DNA of 64,000 nt from Thiomicrorhabdus sp. ZW0627 (GTDB lineage Bacteria > Pseudomonadota > Gammaproteobacteria > Thiomicrospirales > Thiomicrospiraceae), in the NCBI RefSeq assembly GCF_029767005.1, contig NZ_JARUQR010000001.1, forward strand, positions 1,173,028 to 1,237,027, given 5' to 3'. Made by a program: the position numbers and the translations under genes. Numbering within the stretch: position 1 is the first letter of the stretch; each line of letters starts with the position of its first letter. Below the pieces are notes generated by a model that saw only the letters and a list, made by a program, of their open reading frames with translations, was not told where the DNA came from and searched no databases. Shown piece by piece: positions 56,618-64,000 of this stretch.

Positions 56618-57679
56618 ATGCAGACTGAAGTCCTTCCCACTCACCTGATCACAGGCCTGCTGGGAAGCGGCAAAACCACTACGCTCCGCCAACTTATCGC
56701 ACAAAAGCCCGAACAGGAACGCTGGGGAATCCTCATCAACGAGTTTGGAGACATAGACATCGATGCCGCCACGCTTGAAGGAATCCGCGAACCGGACTCT
56801 AGCGATCAAATCCAAATCAGCCAAGTCTCTGGCGGTTGCGTCTGCTGCACAGCCCAATTCGGCCTGGTTCAAGCCATCAATGCCTTATTGCAACACCCTA
56901 TCGACCGCTTATGGATCGAACCGACCGGTCTCGGCCATCCGGCAAAAATTCTCGACACTCTCAAACAGACACCCTTTTCACGCACGATTGAATTACAAGC
57001 CATCAGTTGTGTAATTACGCCACAACAATTAAGCCAGGAACGCTGGGAAAAATCGGCCGTCATGCGCGACCTTGTCAATCTTGCCGATGTCATTCTGTTG
57101 AACAAAACCGATCTGGCCCCTGCTCAGGAATTGGCGGCAGCTACGGAACTGCTTGAAAACCTCTACCCGCCAAAAACAATCGTGATGCCAACACAATATG
57201 GCAAAGTGGAATTACAAACACTCCAACAACGTCATAAGCCCCAACCCTTTGTCCTGATGCAAGGATTGGAAGAACATGAAAGCCAACTGAACGTCACAAC
57301 CACCAGTTTTCAAAGCCAACTTCCCGGCATGCTGGCCTGTCAAGTTTCCAAAGATAACGACCAATTACGTGCTTTGGGCTGGTTATTCGAATCCGACGTC
57401 CAGTTCAACCGGGTACGCCTGAAAGCCTTCTTTGACTGGATAGCATCCTTTATCATCCGCGCCAAAGGCCTGCTCAAAACCGGAAACGAATGGCAACTGA
57501 TCAACTGGAGCGAGGATTCCGGTTTAACGTTTTCCGACGTGGCATGGCGACAAGACAGCCGTTTGGAACTGCTATTCAAAACAGACTTTTCTTCTCCAGA
57601 GTCGTCTGAAATACAAGACACTCCAAACTTTAAGGACATTGAATTTCAATTACTTAGCTGCATCAACCAACCTAAATAA
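56618..57679 (+). CDS. COG0523 (CobW-like) GTPase, probable zinc chaperone
   Basis: A 353-residue G3E-family P-loop GTPase: GLLGSGKT (13-20), zinc site GGCVCC (C74, C76, C77), Walker B LWIEPTGLG and specificity motif NKTD. The C-terminal CobW_C domain is about 230-340. COG0523 proteins deliver metals, most often zinc; next to folE2 they usually belong to the zinc-starvation response, and this gene is followed by folE2 135 bp later. No cobalamin genes are present, so a CobW role is unlikely. Confidence 0.87.
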   Translation: MQTEVLPTHLITGLLGSGKTTTLRQLIAQKPEQERWGILINEFGDIDIDAATLEGIREPDSSDQIQISQVSGGCVCCTAQFGLVQAINALLQHPIDRLWIEPTGLGHPAKILDTLKQTPFSRTIELQAISCVITPQQLSQERWEKSAVMRDLVNLADVILLNKTDLAPAQELAAATELLENLYPPKTIVMPTQYGKVELQTLQQRHKPQPFVLMQGLEEHESQLNVTTTSFQSQLPGMLACQVSKDNDQLRALGWLFESDVQFNRVRLKAFFDWIASFIIRAKGLLKTGNEWQLINWSEDSGLTFSDVAWRQDSRLELLFKTDFSSPESSEIQDTPNFKDIEFQLLSCINQPK

Positions 57680-57736
57680 TAGTCATTTTTATTTCTGTAG
57701 AGGGTAAAAATTTGCTAGAATTGCCGTTTTCATTTT

Positions 57737-57763
57737 GACAATGGCGCTTCATAACGCATTGTC
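57737..57763 (+). other. Imperfect dyad/hairpin upstream of folE2
   Basis: GACAATGGCG (57737-57746) pairs with CGCATTGTC (57755-57763) apart from one bulged G. There is no U-tract, so it is not a plain terminator. It may be an operator or an mRNA leader structure; it does not match a Zur box that I can recall. Confidence 0.4.
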
Positions 57764-57814
57764 ATCCAGAGTAGATTTATAAAAATACTCTCTTAAAAAG
57801 TCGAAGGAAATTGC

Positions 57815-58774
57815 ATGACCAAGAACATGCCCGATATCGCATGCCAACCACATTTCGGCCCAACAGGAAAACTGAACTGGGTGGGAATGAGTGGAATCGA
57901 ACTCCCTATTTTAGTCAAACAAGCTCAGTCCGACGGTTCTGAATCAATCGACGTACGTTTGTCTTCTCAAGCTCAAGCCTACGTCAACCTAGGCGATCCG
58001 GAAAGCAAAGGCATTCACATGTCTCGTCTCTACCTACTGTTGGATCAGATGGCGACACAACAGGCACTGACACCGAAACGCGTCAAAGCGATTTTGGAAG
58101 CTTTTATTGATTCCCATCAGACATTGAGCAGCAACGCGTTTGTTGAATTCAAGTTCGATTACTATGAGCGCCGTAACTCACTGAAAAGCGACAACAGTGG
58201 CTGGAAACACTATCCAACCACCTTGCGCGGTGAACTGCGAAACGGTCAATTCGAGTGTGAACTGTCAATTGAAATCCCATATTCGTCAACCTGCCCATGT
58301 TCTGCTGCACTGTCTCGTCAATTGATTCAGGAAGCGTTTGAAGCTCAATTCTCCGGCAAGGAACTGGATTACAAAACCGTGCTTGACTGGCTAGGTACAC
58401 CGGAAGGCATCAACGCCACTCCGCACAGCCAACGTTCTTACGCTCAGGTCAAAGTCAAAGTACAGGAAAGTGATAACCTGGAAATTTCCACGTTAATCAA
58501 CCAGATCGAAGACGCGGTACAAACGCCGGTACAGGCGGCGGTAAAACGTGAAGACGAGCAGGAGTTCGCTCGTTTGAACGCCAGCAACCTGATGTTCTGC
58601 GAGGACGCCGGACGCCGCTTACAAAACAAGTTGGACCAGTGCGATTACATTGACTACTGGGTTCGCGTGAACCACTTGGAAAGTCTGCACCCGCATGACG
58701 CAGTCGCTGTGGTCACCAAGGGAGTCGAAAACGGCTACATCGACGATCCTAACCTGATGGATCCTATGAAATAA
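57815..58774 (+). CDS. folE2: GTP cyclohydrolase FolE2 (GCYH-IB)
   Basis: Converts GTP to dihydroneopterin triphosphate, the first step of folate (and queuosine/pterin) synthesis. A 319-residue protein with the FolE2 features: WVGMSGIELP near the start, the metal Cys in PYSSTCPCSAALSRQL and FCEDAGRRLQ with HLESLHPHDAVAVV at the end. FolE2 works with metals other than zinc and often replaces FolE under zinc limitation. Ribosome site GAAGGA. It may supply the pterin that FolM reduces; a zinc-dependent folE might exist elsewhere. Confidence 0.94.
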   Translation: MTKNMPDIACQPHFGPTGKLNWVGMSGIELPILVKQAQSDGSESIDVRLSSQAQAYVNLGDPESKGIHMSRLYLLLDQMATQQALTPKRVKAILEAFIDSHQTLSSNAFVEFKFDYYERRNSLKSDNSGWKHYPTTLRGELRNGQFECELSIEIPYSSTCPCSAALSRQLIQEAFEAQFSGKELDYKTVLDWLGTPEGINATPHSQRSYAQVKVKVQESDNLEISTLINQIEDAVQTPVQAAVKREDEQEFARLNASNLMFCEDAGRRLQNKLDQCDYIDYWVRVNHLESLHPHDAVAVVTKGVENGYIDDPNLMDPMK

Positions 58775-58804
58775 CCAATTTCATTTCATATTAAAAATAA
58801 AAAG

Positions 58805-58839
58805 CCGAAATGAGCAGGCCTGTTCATTTCGGTTTTTTT
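58805..58839 (+). terminator. Terminator of folE2 with CAGGCCTG core
   Basis: CCGAAATGA (58805-58813) pairs with TCATTTCGG (58824-58832) around GCAGGCCTGT, followed by TTTTTTTG. A classic Rho-independent terminator whose loop side is the repeated palindrome. Confidence 0.9.
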
Positions 58840-58994
58840 GTTTTTAAAACGAAGTACAAAAGTTCGAATGCAACAACACCAAATTGGTAATCATTTGGCT
58901 TTGATTTGAGTAAGCTCAAGACGGATTCGAGAAACGTTTAGTCAAACTAAACAAACTCGAATCCAACACAGAGATTTGCCAAATCAACTCTAAA

Positions 58995-60086
58995 TCAGAA
59001 ATCGCCGCCCGTAATTTCCGTATAGATATGGCGTGCGTTGTTCTTTGCCGCCTGCTGGAATACCGGACGATCCTTATACATCGACTGATCGACCTTTTCT
59101 GCATCCGCCATGCTTCCGCCATCGTCGACCACCTTCTGTACCGCTTTATGCAGATAGACCAAATAGTCATAGGTTTGACGTTTAATGGTCGGCATATCGG
59201 TCGGTGTGCCATGTCCCGGAATGACCGTTGTGTCCATTGGAATCTGGTCAAGCATGTTTTTGAAAGAGCCTTCCCAGGCAAACGAATCGGTATAGCTGAA
59301 GAATACAGGCATTCGCTCGTTAAATCCAATATCCCCGGTCAGAATCACTTTACGGGAAGGAATGTAAGCACTCGTTGAGGCCGGCGTATGCCCCGGACCG
59401 AAATCCTTCAACAGCACATACTCGCCACCGCCAACGTCGATTTTAAGCTCGCCGTCGAAAGTAGTGAACTTGTCGCACACATTTCTTGCCGAAGAGGTGA
59501 TCGCCCTCCCCACACGGATCGACCACTCCTCTTTGATGCTCGGGAATCCGGCACGGAACTGGTCGTTCGCCATCGTACTCGAATACAGGTTCTTGACGCC
59601 CACATCAACCCAATAACTGGCTCCAAGATAAGCGTGACCTTGATTGTTTTCTACGGCGACCCACTTAACAGGCTTGTCGGTAACCTGCTTGATCTGCTTG
59701 TGGAGACTGTATGCCAGAGCCGGGTTAGCACCGGCATTAAAAACAAAGACACCGTCTTTGAAAACGATAAACGAAAGGTTGTTATTGAGTCCGAAGTTCG
59801 AAGGGTTGTGCCAGATCATACTGCCGACAACGGTGTATACGCCGTCCTTAACCTTTACCGCCTTCGGAATCGGCAAAGCATCACCGATGTAACCGACCTT
59901 CTGTTCCGTTTTGATAACGTCCTTGGCATAAGCATCGACAGAATCTTCCAGCGTCACGCTGTGAGCACCCAACTCCTTAGCATACTGCTCGAATCCCGCG
60001 ACATAAGGATCCTCTTCGGCGCTAACAGCCCCGCTGAAACCCAACAGAACTGACGACATTGCCAGTATCAAGACCCGCTTTTGCAT
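58995..60086 (-). CDS. Exported metallo-beta-lactamase-fold protein with a degenerate metal motif
   Basis: A 363-residue protein with a signal peptide (about 1-23, cleavage after VSA) and an MBL domain (about 80-300). Metal motif 1, normally HxHxDH, reads E146-N-N148-Q-G150-H151 (VENNQGHAYLG). The other sites are kept: H233 in FGPGHTPAS, D252 in LTGDIGF and H292 in IPGHGTP. Thus a two-metal site is unlikely; a single metal, or no catalysis, is possible. The C-terminal helical tail (about 305-363) has DGGSMADAEKVD. Similar exported MBL proteins occur near sulfur-oxidation or PQQ genes, but none is here. Substrate unknown. Confidence 0.82.
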   Translation of the reverse strand: MQKRVLILAMSSVLLGFSGAVSAEEDPYVAGFEQYAKELGAHSVTLEDSVDAYAKDVIKTEQKVGYIGDALPIPKAVKVKDGVYTVVGSMIWHNPSNFGLNNNLSFIVFKDGVFVFNAGANPALAYSLHKQIKQVTDKPVKWVAVENNQGHAYLGASYWVDVGVKNLYSSTMANDQFRAGFPSIKEEWSIRVGRAITSSARNVCDKFTTFDGELKIDVGGGEYVLLKDFGPGHTPASTSAYIPSRKVILTGDIGFNERMPVFFSYTDSFAWEGSFKNMLDQIPMDTTVIPGHGTPTDMPTIKRQTYDYLVYLHKAVQKVVDDGGSMADAEKVDQSMYKDRPVFQQAAKNNARHIYTEITGGDF

Positions 60087-60153
60087 AACCTACCCCCATA
60101 TAAGTCAATGATTGCCAAATCATATTAACATTTATATTTTATGGGGATTATTA

Positions 60154-61257
60154 CTATGTTCTATCAAGCAGATTAGAATTTTTATGCTCGTAGACATCGA
60201 AGATTGTGATCGCCATCGCAGCCATCACTGGACCGAAAAACAATCCGATCACACCGAAGTGAATCAAACCGGCGAATGTGGACAGAACCGTCAACAAAGT
60301 GTGATTCGCTACCGCCAGACCCTCGCCTGCTTGCCCCAGTGAACGAGTGATCTTATTGATCATGATCGGGCGCATGATGTTATCGATCACAAAGCCTGTG
60401 ACCACCACACCCCAAAAAGCGATGACGGCTGCACTGACATAATCGCCTTGCGCAATCAGAAAAAGGGCAACCGGAATCCAGACCAACGCCGCGCCAACCA
60501 CCGGAATGAAAGACGCCACAGCAATCGCCATACCGATAAACAGCCCAGGCAATCCCAACAGCCAGGAAACAATTGCGAACGAAAGCCCTTGCATCAACGC
60601 GATCCCCAGAACCGAAAGCGTCAATACCGTCGATAGACTGGCGAAACGATCCATTACCATCTTGTCGTAATGGTTTTCCAAAGGCGACAGGATTTTGAGG
60701 TGGTGCGCGATCTTATGACCATCACGGTAGAAGAAAAACAGCGCGAACACCGACAAACCGATGAAGGTCACGAATGAGGAAGTACTGCCGACAATCCCTT
60801 CCAACAAAAACAACGTGATCTTTTGTGCGAAGGCGATGATTTTTTCCGAATTGTTCTTCAACTGCTCCAAAGCACTCAACTGCGCCTCATTGCTCAACGG
60901 CAGATAACTTAACAGAGTCTGGTTCATTTTCGCCAAGCTTTCTGCATCCTGCTGTGCAAACCAAGCCTGGGCACTGCCGTACAAGTTCCCCACTTGAAGA
61001 CTCACCTCCACCAACAGATAAGTTACCGGAGCGATGACCACGACGAAAACCAATAAACTCATCGCTGTGGCCGCCATGGTTTCCGAATCATCGAACCGCG
61101 TCAGCAAGCGGCTATAAAACCCGTAACTCGCGGTCGCAAGAATCATCGCAAAGAACAATGCTTCCAAAAAAGGCGAAAATAACCACAACAAGCCAAACAG
61201 CGCTAACAACAGTAAAATGAGTAAAAAGCCTTCCTCATAGGGAGCATTTGAACGCAT
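60154..61257 (-). CDS. AI-2E family (PerM-like) membrane transporter
   Basis: A 367-residue permease with about seven or eight helices. ALFFAMILATASYGFY and the late VVGAALVWIPVALFLIAQG, DNIMRPIMI, STFAGLIHFGVIGLFFGPV are the AI-2E/PerM conserved segments. The family includes the E. coli TqsA (autoinducer-2 export) and PerM; some members work as Na+(Li+)/H+ antiporters. The substrate cannot be told. The ATG at 61257 with GAGGT upstream is used; the frame opens 18 codons further, which would overlap the divergent ppnN. Confidence 0.9.
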   Translation of the reverse strand: MRSNAPYEEGFLLILLLLALFGLLWLFSPFLEALFFAMILATASYGFYSRLLTRFDDSETMAATAMSLLVFVVVIAPVTYLLVEVSLQVGNLYGSAQAWFAQQDAESLAKMNQTLLSYLPLSNEAQLSALEQLKNNSEKIIAFAQKITLFLLEGIVGSTSSFVTFIGLSVFALFFFYRDGHKIAHHLKILSPLENHYDKMVMDRFASLSTVLTLSVLGIALMQGLSFAIVSWLLGLPGLFIGMAIAVASFIPVVGAALVWIPVALFLIAQGDYVSAAVIAFWGVVVTGFVIDNIMRPIMINKITRSLGQAGEGLAVANHTLLTVLSTFAGLIHFGVIGLFFGPVMAAMAITIFDVYEHKNSNLLDRT

Positions 61258-61302
61258 AATAGACCTCAGAAAGTATTCGAGCAAAATAAAGAGTACCCTA
61301 CC

Positions 61303-62673
61303 ATGAACCAAAAAATTGAAAAAGTGATAATTCGCCCGGAAGGCTCGCTACAGATACTCTCCTATCAAGAAGCCGAACAGCTCAGTGACATGAGTGCGGG
61401 CGGCTTGAACGACTTGCTTCGCCAGTGTGCTCTTGCTGTTCTTAATACCGGCTCTAAAGAAGACAGCGGTCTGGCGCTATTGGAGGCCTATCCCGATTTC
61501 GAAATCGATGTCGCGGTCAAAGGTCGCGGGGTACAGCTCATCATCACCCATCCGCCGCAACACGCCTTTGTCGACGGCGAAATGATCGTCGGTCTTAAAG
61601 AGCATCTTTATGCCGTGTTGCGCGACTTGGTCTATGCCCGCAACGAAATCCTGGAATCGGGACAGTATGACCTGAACGACAGCTTGGGTATCACCAACGC
61701 GATCTTCCATATCGCGCGTAACGCCAGATTGTTACATCCTGGCGCCATTCCCAACGTCATTGTTTGCTGGGGTGGACACTCCATTTCAAGAGAAGAGTAC
61801 GACTACTCGAAACACCAAGGTTATGAGCTTGGCTTGCGCGGTCTCGACATCTGTACCGGATGTGGTCCGGGCGCAATGAAAGGCCCAATGAAAGGGGCCG
61901 TGCTTGGGCATGGAAAACAACGTTACGCCAACGGCCGTTACATCGGCATCAGCGAACCGGGCATCATCGCCGCCGAAGCACCGAACGCCATCGTCAACGA
62001 ACTGTGCATCCTTCCGGACATCGAAAAACGTCTGGAAGCGTTCGTGCGCATTGGACACGGCATCATCGTCTTCCCGGGCGGCGTCGGTACCATGGAAGAG
62101 ATTCTCTACCTGATCAGCATCCTGTTGCACCCAAAGAATAAAGATATGCCTTTCCCGCTGATTCTGACCGGTCCGGAAAACAGCAGAGGTTACTTCGACA
62201 GCATCCGTGAATTCATTTCCGTGACACTGGGCGAACCGGCTCTGGAACTGCTGAACATCGTCGTCGACGACACCAACCTGGTCGCGCAACAAATGAAGCA
62301 AGCCATGCAGGAAGTACGTCACGATCGCAAAGAGACTAGCGACGCCTACTACTACAACTGGCGACTACACATCGAACTCGACCAACAACAGCCGTTTGTT
62401 CCGACTCACGCCAATATGGCGAACCTGAATCTACACAAGAACCAGCCTATTCACCAGCTTGCAAGTCAACTGCGCAAGGCTTTCTCGGGTATTGTCGCCG
62501 GTAACGTTAAGGCGGACGGGATTCGCGAGATCGAATTCCACGGGCCTTTCGAACTGAATGGTGACCCTGAAATCATGCAGGCAATGGATGTGCTTCTGGA
62601 GAGTTTTGTTGAACAAAAACGCATGAAAATCGACGCAAGCACGTATAATCCCTGCTATAAGATTATTCGTTGA
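61303..62673 (+). CDS. ppnN: Pyrimidine/purine nucleotide 5'-monophosphate nucleosidase PpnN (LOG family)
   Basis: Splits nucleoside 5'-monophosphates into base and ribose-5-phosphate; in E. coli PpnN (YgdH) is activated by (p)ppGpp. The 456 residues match. N-terminal domain 1-140, then the LOG core (VIVCWGGHSISREEYDYSK, GCGPGAMKGPMKGAV, catalytic PGGVGTMEE) and the C-terminal PpnN-specific domain (about 360-456). Divergent from the PerM-type gene, and followed 21 bp later by srmB, likely in one transcript. Confidence 0.92.
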   Translation: MNQKIEKVIIRPEGSLQILSYQEAEQLSDMSAGGLNDLLRQCALAVLNTGSKEDSGLALLEAYPDFEIDVAVKGRGVQLIITHPPQHAFVDGEMIVGLKEHLYAVLRDLVYARNEILESGQYDLNDSLGITNAIFHIARNARLLHPGAIPNVIVCWGGHSISREEYDYSKHQGYELGLRGLDICTGCGPGAMKGPMKGAVLGHGKQRYANGRYIGISEPGIIAAEAPNAIVNELCILPDIEKRLEAFVRIGHGIIVFPGGVGTMEEILYLISILLHPKNKDMPFPLILTGPENSRGYFDSIREFISVTLGEPALELLNIVVDDTNLVAQQMKQAMQEVRHDRKETSDAYYYNWRLHIELDQQQPFVPTHANMANLNLHKNQPIHQLASQLRKAFSGIVAGNVKADGIREIEFHGPFELNGDPEIMQAMDVLLESFVEQKRMKIDASTYNPCYKIIR

Positions 62674-62694
62674 TAAAACCACCCTGAGACTCGC

Positions 62695-63918
62695 ATGACA
62701 TTTGAAGATTTCGACCTAGATGAAGCACTACTGAGTGCCATTGAAAAACAGGCTTTCCATAAACCGACACCGGTTCAGGCAGAGGTCATTCCGGCTATGC
62801 TGGAACGCCAAGACGTTTTGGCCGGCGCCGCGACCGGAACCGGTAAAACGGCTGCATTCGTGTTACCGCTGTTGCAATACCTGCTGGACGAACCCAAACA
62901 TGCCCGCCATCCACGTGCACTGTTGTTAGCTCCAACACGGGAGTTGGCGTTTCAGATTCACAAGGTTATCAAACAGCTTGGAACTTTCTGCAACTTCAAA
63001 ACCGCCATCATCACCGGTGGTTTCGACAAGAAAAATCAGTTCAAGACCCTTTCCGAACCGTTCGACATCCTGGTGGCGACGCCCGGCCGTCTGACCTATT
63101 TGATGGCGGAAGGCGGAGTTAACCTATCCGAAATCGAGATGGTCATCATCGACGAAGCCGACCGCATGCTGGACATGGGGCTTGGAAAAGACGTGCTGGC
63201 ACTGCTGGATGCCATACCTGGCGATTTCCAGGCCGGCCTGTTCTCCGCTACTCTGGCGGGCAGCGGTGTGCGCAAATTCGCCGAGGAGATTCTTGAGGAA
63301 CCGGCAACCATCCAGATCGAAGCGCCGAACCAAAAATCGGAACAAATTCAACAGGTGGTGTACCTGGCCAATGATAAGGAACACAAGCAAGCATTGCTGG
63401 AGAGCATCCTCAATGATGCTTCCTGCGAAAGCGCGATCGTCTTCTGCAACAAAAAAGAACGCGCCATCGAAGTCACCGACTGGTTACAATCGCGCAACAT
63501 CTCGGCTCAGGTGCTGCACGGCGATTTCATCCAAGCGGTGCGTATGGATAAGATGCATAAGTTCAAGACCGGCAAGATCAAAGTCTTGGTCGCTACCGAT
63601 GTTGCGGCTCGTGGACTGGATCTGCTCAATATCACGCACGTGGTCAACTACGACATGCCGTTCCGCGGTGACGTCTATATCCACCGTATCGGCCGAACCG
63701 GACGCGCTCAACAGGTCGGGATCGCCGTCAACCTGGTAGAACGTCATGACATCGAGCACCTGCAGCGTATCGAATACCACCTTCAACAGAGTCTTCCTGT
63801 CGCCAAGATCGAAGGACTAGAAGCCAATTTCAAGCTCAAAGATGTGCTTAAAAAAGCTTCCAGTAAAAAGAAGAAAAAGAAACCGGCTTCCAAAGCCAAA
63901 AAGAAAAGTAAAAAATAA
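62695..63918 (+). CDS. srmB: DEAD-box RNA helicase SrmB-like
   Basis: A 407-residue ATP-dependent RNA helicase, in E. coli needed for early 50S ribosome assembly. Q motif FHKPTPVQAEVIP, Walker A TGTGKT, PTRELA, TPGRL, DEAD with the SrmB-type context IIDEADRMLDMG, SAT, then helicase motifs IVFCNKK, TDVAARGLD and HRIGRTGRA. The C-terminal tail is very Lys-rich (about 385-407) and probably binds rRNA. The best match is SrmB by the short form and the DRMLDMG context; RhlB/RhlE-type helicases are the alternative. Confidence 0.9.
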   Translation: MTFEDFDLDEALLSAIEKQAFHKPTPVQAEVIPAMLERQDVLAGAATGTGKTAAFVLPLLQYLLDEPKHARHPRALLLAPTRELAFQIHKVIKQLGTFCNFKTAIITGGFDKKNQFKTLSEPFDILVATPGRLTYLMAEGGVNLSEIEMVIIDEADRMLDMGLGKDVLALLDAIPGDFQAGLFSATLAGSGVRKFAEEILEEPATIQIEAPNQKSEQIQQVVYLANDKEHKQALLESILNDASCESAIVFCNKKERAIEVTDWLQSRNISAQVLHGDFIQAVRMDKMHKFKTGKIKVLVATDVAARGLDLLNITHVVNYDMPFRGDVYIHRIGRTGRAQQVGIAVNLVERHDIEHLQRIEYHLQQSLPVAKIEGLEANFKLKDVLKKASSKKKKKKPASKAKKKSKK

Positions 63919-63930
63919 AACCGGTTAAAT

Positions 63931-63951
63931 CGGACAGGCCTGTCCGGTTTT
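63931..63951 (+). terminator. Terminator of srmB with CAGGCCTG core
   Basis: CGGACAGGCCTGTCCG (63931-63946) is a perfect 16-bp palindrome followed by GTTTT, 13 bases after the srmB stop. The rest of the window to 64000 has no gene that I can support. Confidence 0.75.
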
Positions 63952-64000
63952 CCAAAACCCTTTTCGGCTCGCTTTACAGCCTTAAAGACATAAAAAAAGC

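Noticed and set aside
56618-57679. CobW cobalamin synthesis role
   Set aside because: No cobalamin genes are near, and the folE2 neighbour fits the zinc-related COG0523 group better.
57680-57814. Zur box before folE2
   Set aside because: The only dyad (57737-57763) does not resemble the Zur consensus, so zinc control is left as inference from gene content.
61786-62322. 178-codon antisense frame inside ppnN
   Set aside because: It lies fully within a clear conserved gene on the other strand, and its composition (His/Asp/Val-rich) is that of an antisense shadow.

Overview
The window looks like chromosomal DNA of a motile, respiratory gammaproteobacterium, most likely a sulfur oxidiser of the Thiomicrospira / Hydrogenovibrio / Thiomicrorhabdus group. 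That placement is an inference from the gene mix (LysA, UmuDC, malate:quinone oxidoreductase, a YeeE-type sulfur transporter, an N-type ATPase, very many c-di-GMP proteins) and from general protein flavour; no rRNA gene is present to prove it. I see no prophage, insertion sequence or CRISPR array. One tRNA gene, tRNA-Arg(CCG), is present. Most genes are intact.

Layout. 0-7.7 kb: lysA, then on the minus strand a hybrid histidine kinase / HD-GYP response regulator / PcfJ-like operon, an RlmI-type rRNA methyltransferase and gcvH. 7.7-17.1 kb: a membrane diguanylate cyclase, divergent umuD and umuC, hemH, and a 1331-residue dCache-PAS-GAF-PAS-PAS-GGDEF-EAL protein. 17.2-23.7 kb: folM and DUF523/DUF1722, then a periplasmic PrxQ, a lipoprotein MsrA-thioredoxin-MsrB fusion, two MscS channels and a retropepsin-like protein. 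23.7-34.4 kb: another diguanylate cyclase, a photolyase with a MerR/LitR-like regulator, and a membrane hybrid kinase followed by a REC-EAL protein that carries a type 1 periplasmic-binding-protein fold at its C terminus. 34.6-40.7 kb: an N-ATPase operon (atpD-C-Q-B-E-F-A-G) with no atpR and with a b-delta fusion. 40.8-43.9 kb: a three-gene HlyD/ABC exporter. 44-50.2 kb: a small secreted protein, tRNA-Arg, an AMP/thymidine phosphorylase, a secreted ferritin-like DUF2202 protein, and a two-gene sorting module (CPBP intramembrane protease plus one exported protein with a Gly-Gly-Cys/TM/basic tail). 50.4-64 kb: YeeE transporter, LemA, arsenate detoxification (arsR, gapdh, arsJ), mqo, COG0523 GTPase plus folE2, a degenerate metallo-beta-lactamase-fold protein, a PerM-type permease, ppnN and srmB.

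How the genes work together. Five proteins make, break or respond to c-di-GMP (three GGDEF, two EAL, one HD-GYP domain, counting the bifunctional protein in both), and the two kinase operons both feed into c-di-GMP hydrolysis. The PrxQ/Msr pair protects the envelope from oxidants. ArsR, GAPDH and ArsJ form the arseno-phosphoglycerate export route. COG0523 with FolE2 suggests a low-zinc folate route. The photolyase, MerR, FolM and DUF523/DUF1722 genes form a loose light/UV-repair neighbourhood.

The most notable items are the cytoplasmic REC-EAL-binding-protein fusion, the dedicated protease/substrate sorting pair with its 19-bp flanking direct repeats, the unusual N-ATPase, the UmuD with an extra DNA-binding-like N terminus, and a strongly over-represented palindrome CAGGCCTG (about 20 copies counted by eye in 64 kb) that is repeatedly built into terminators.
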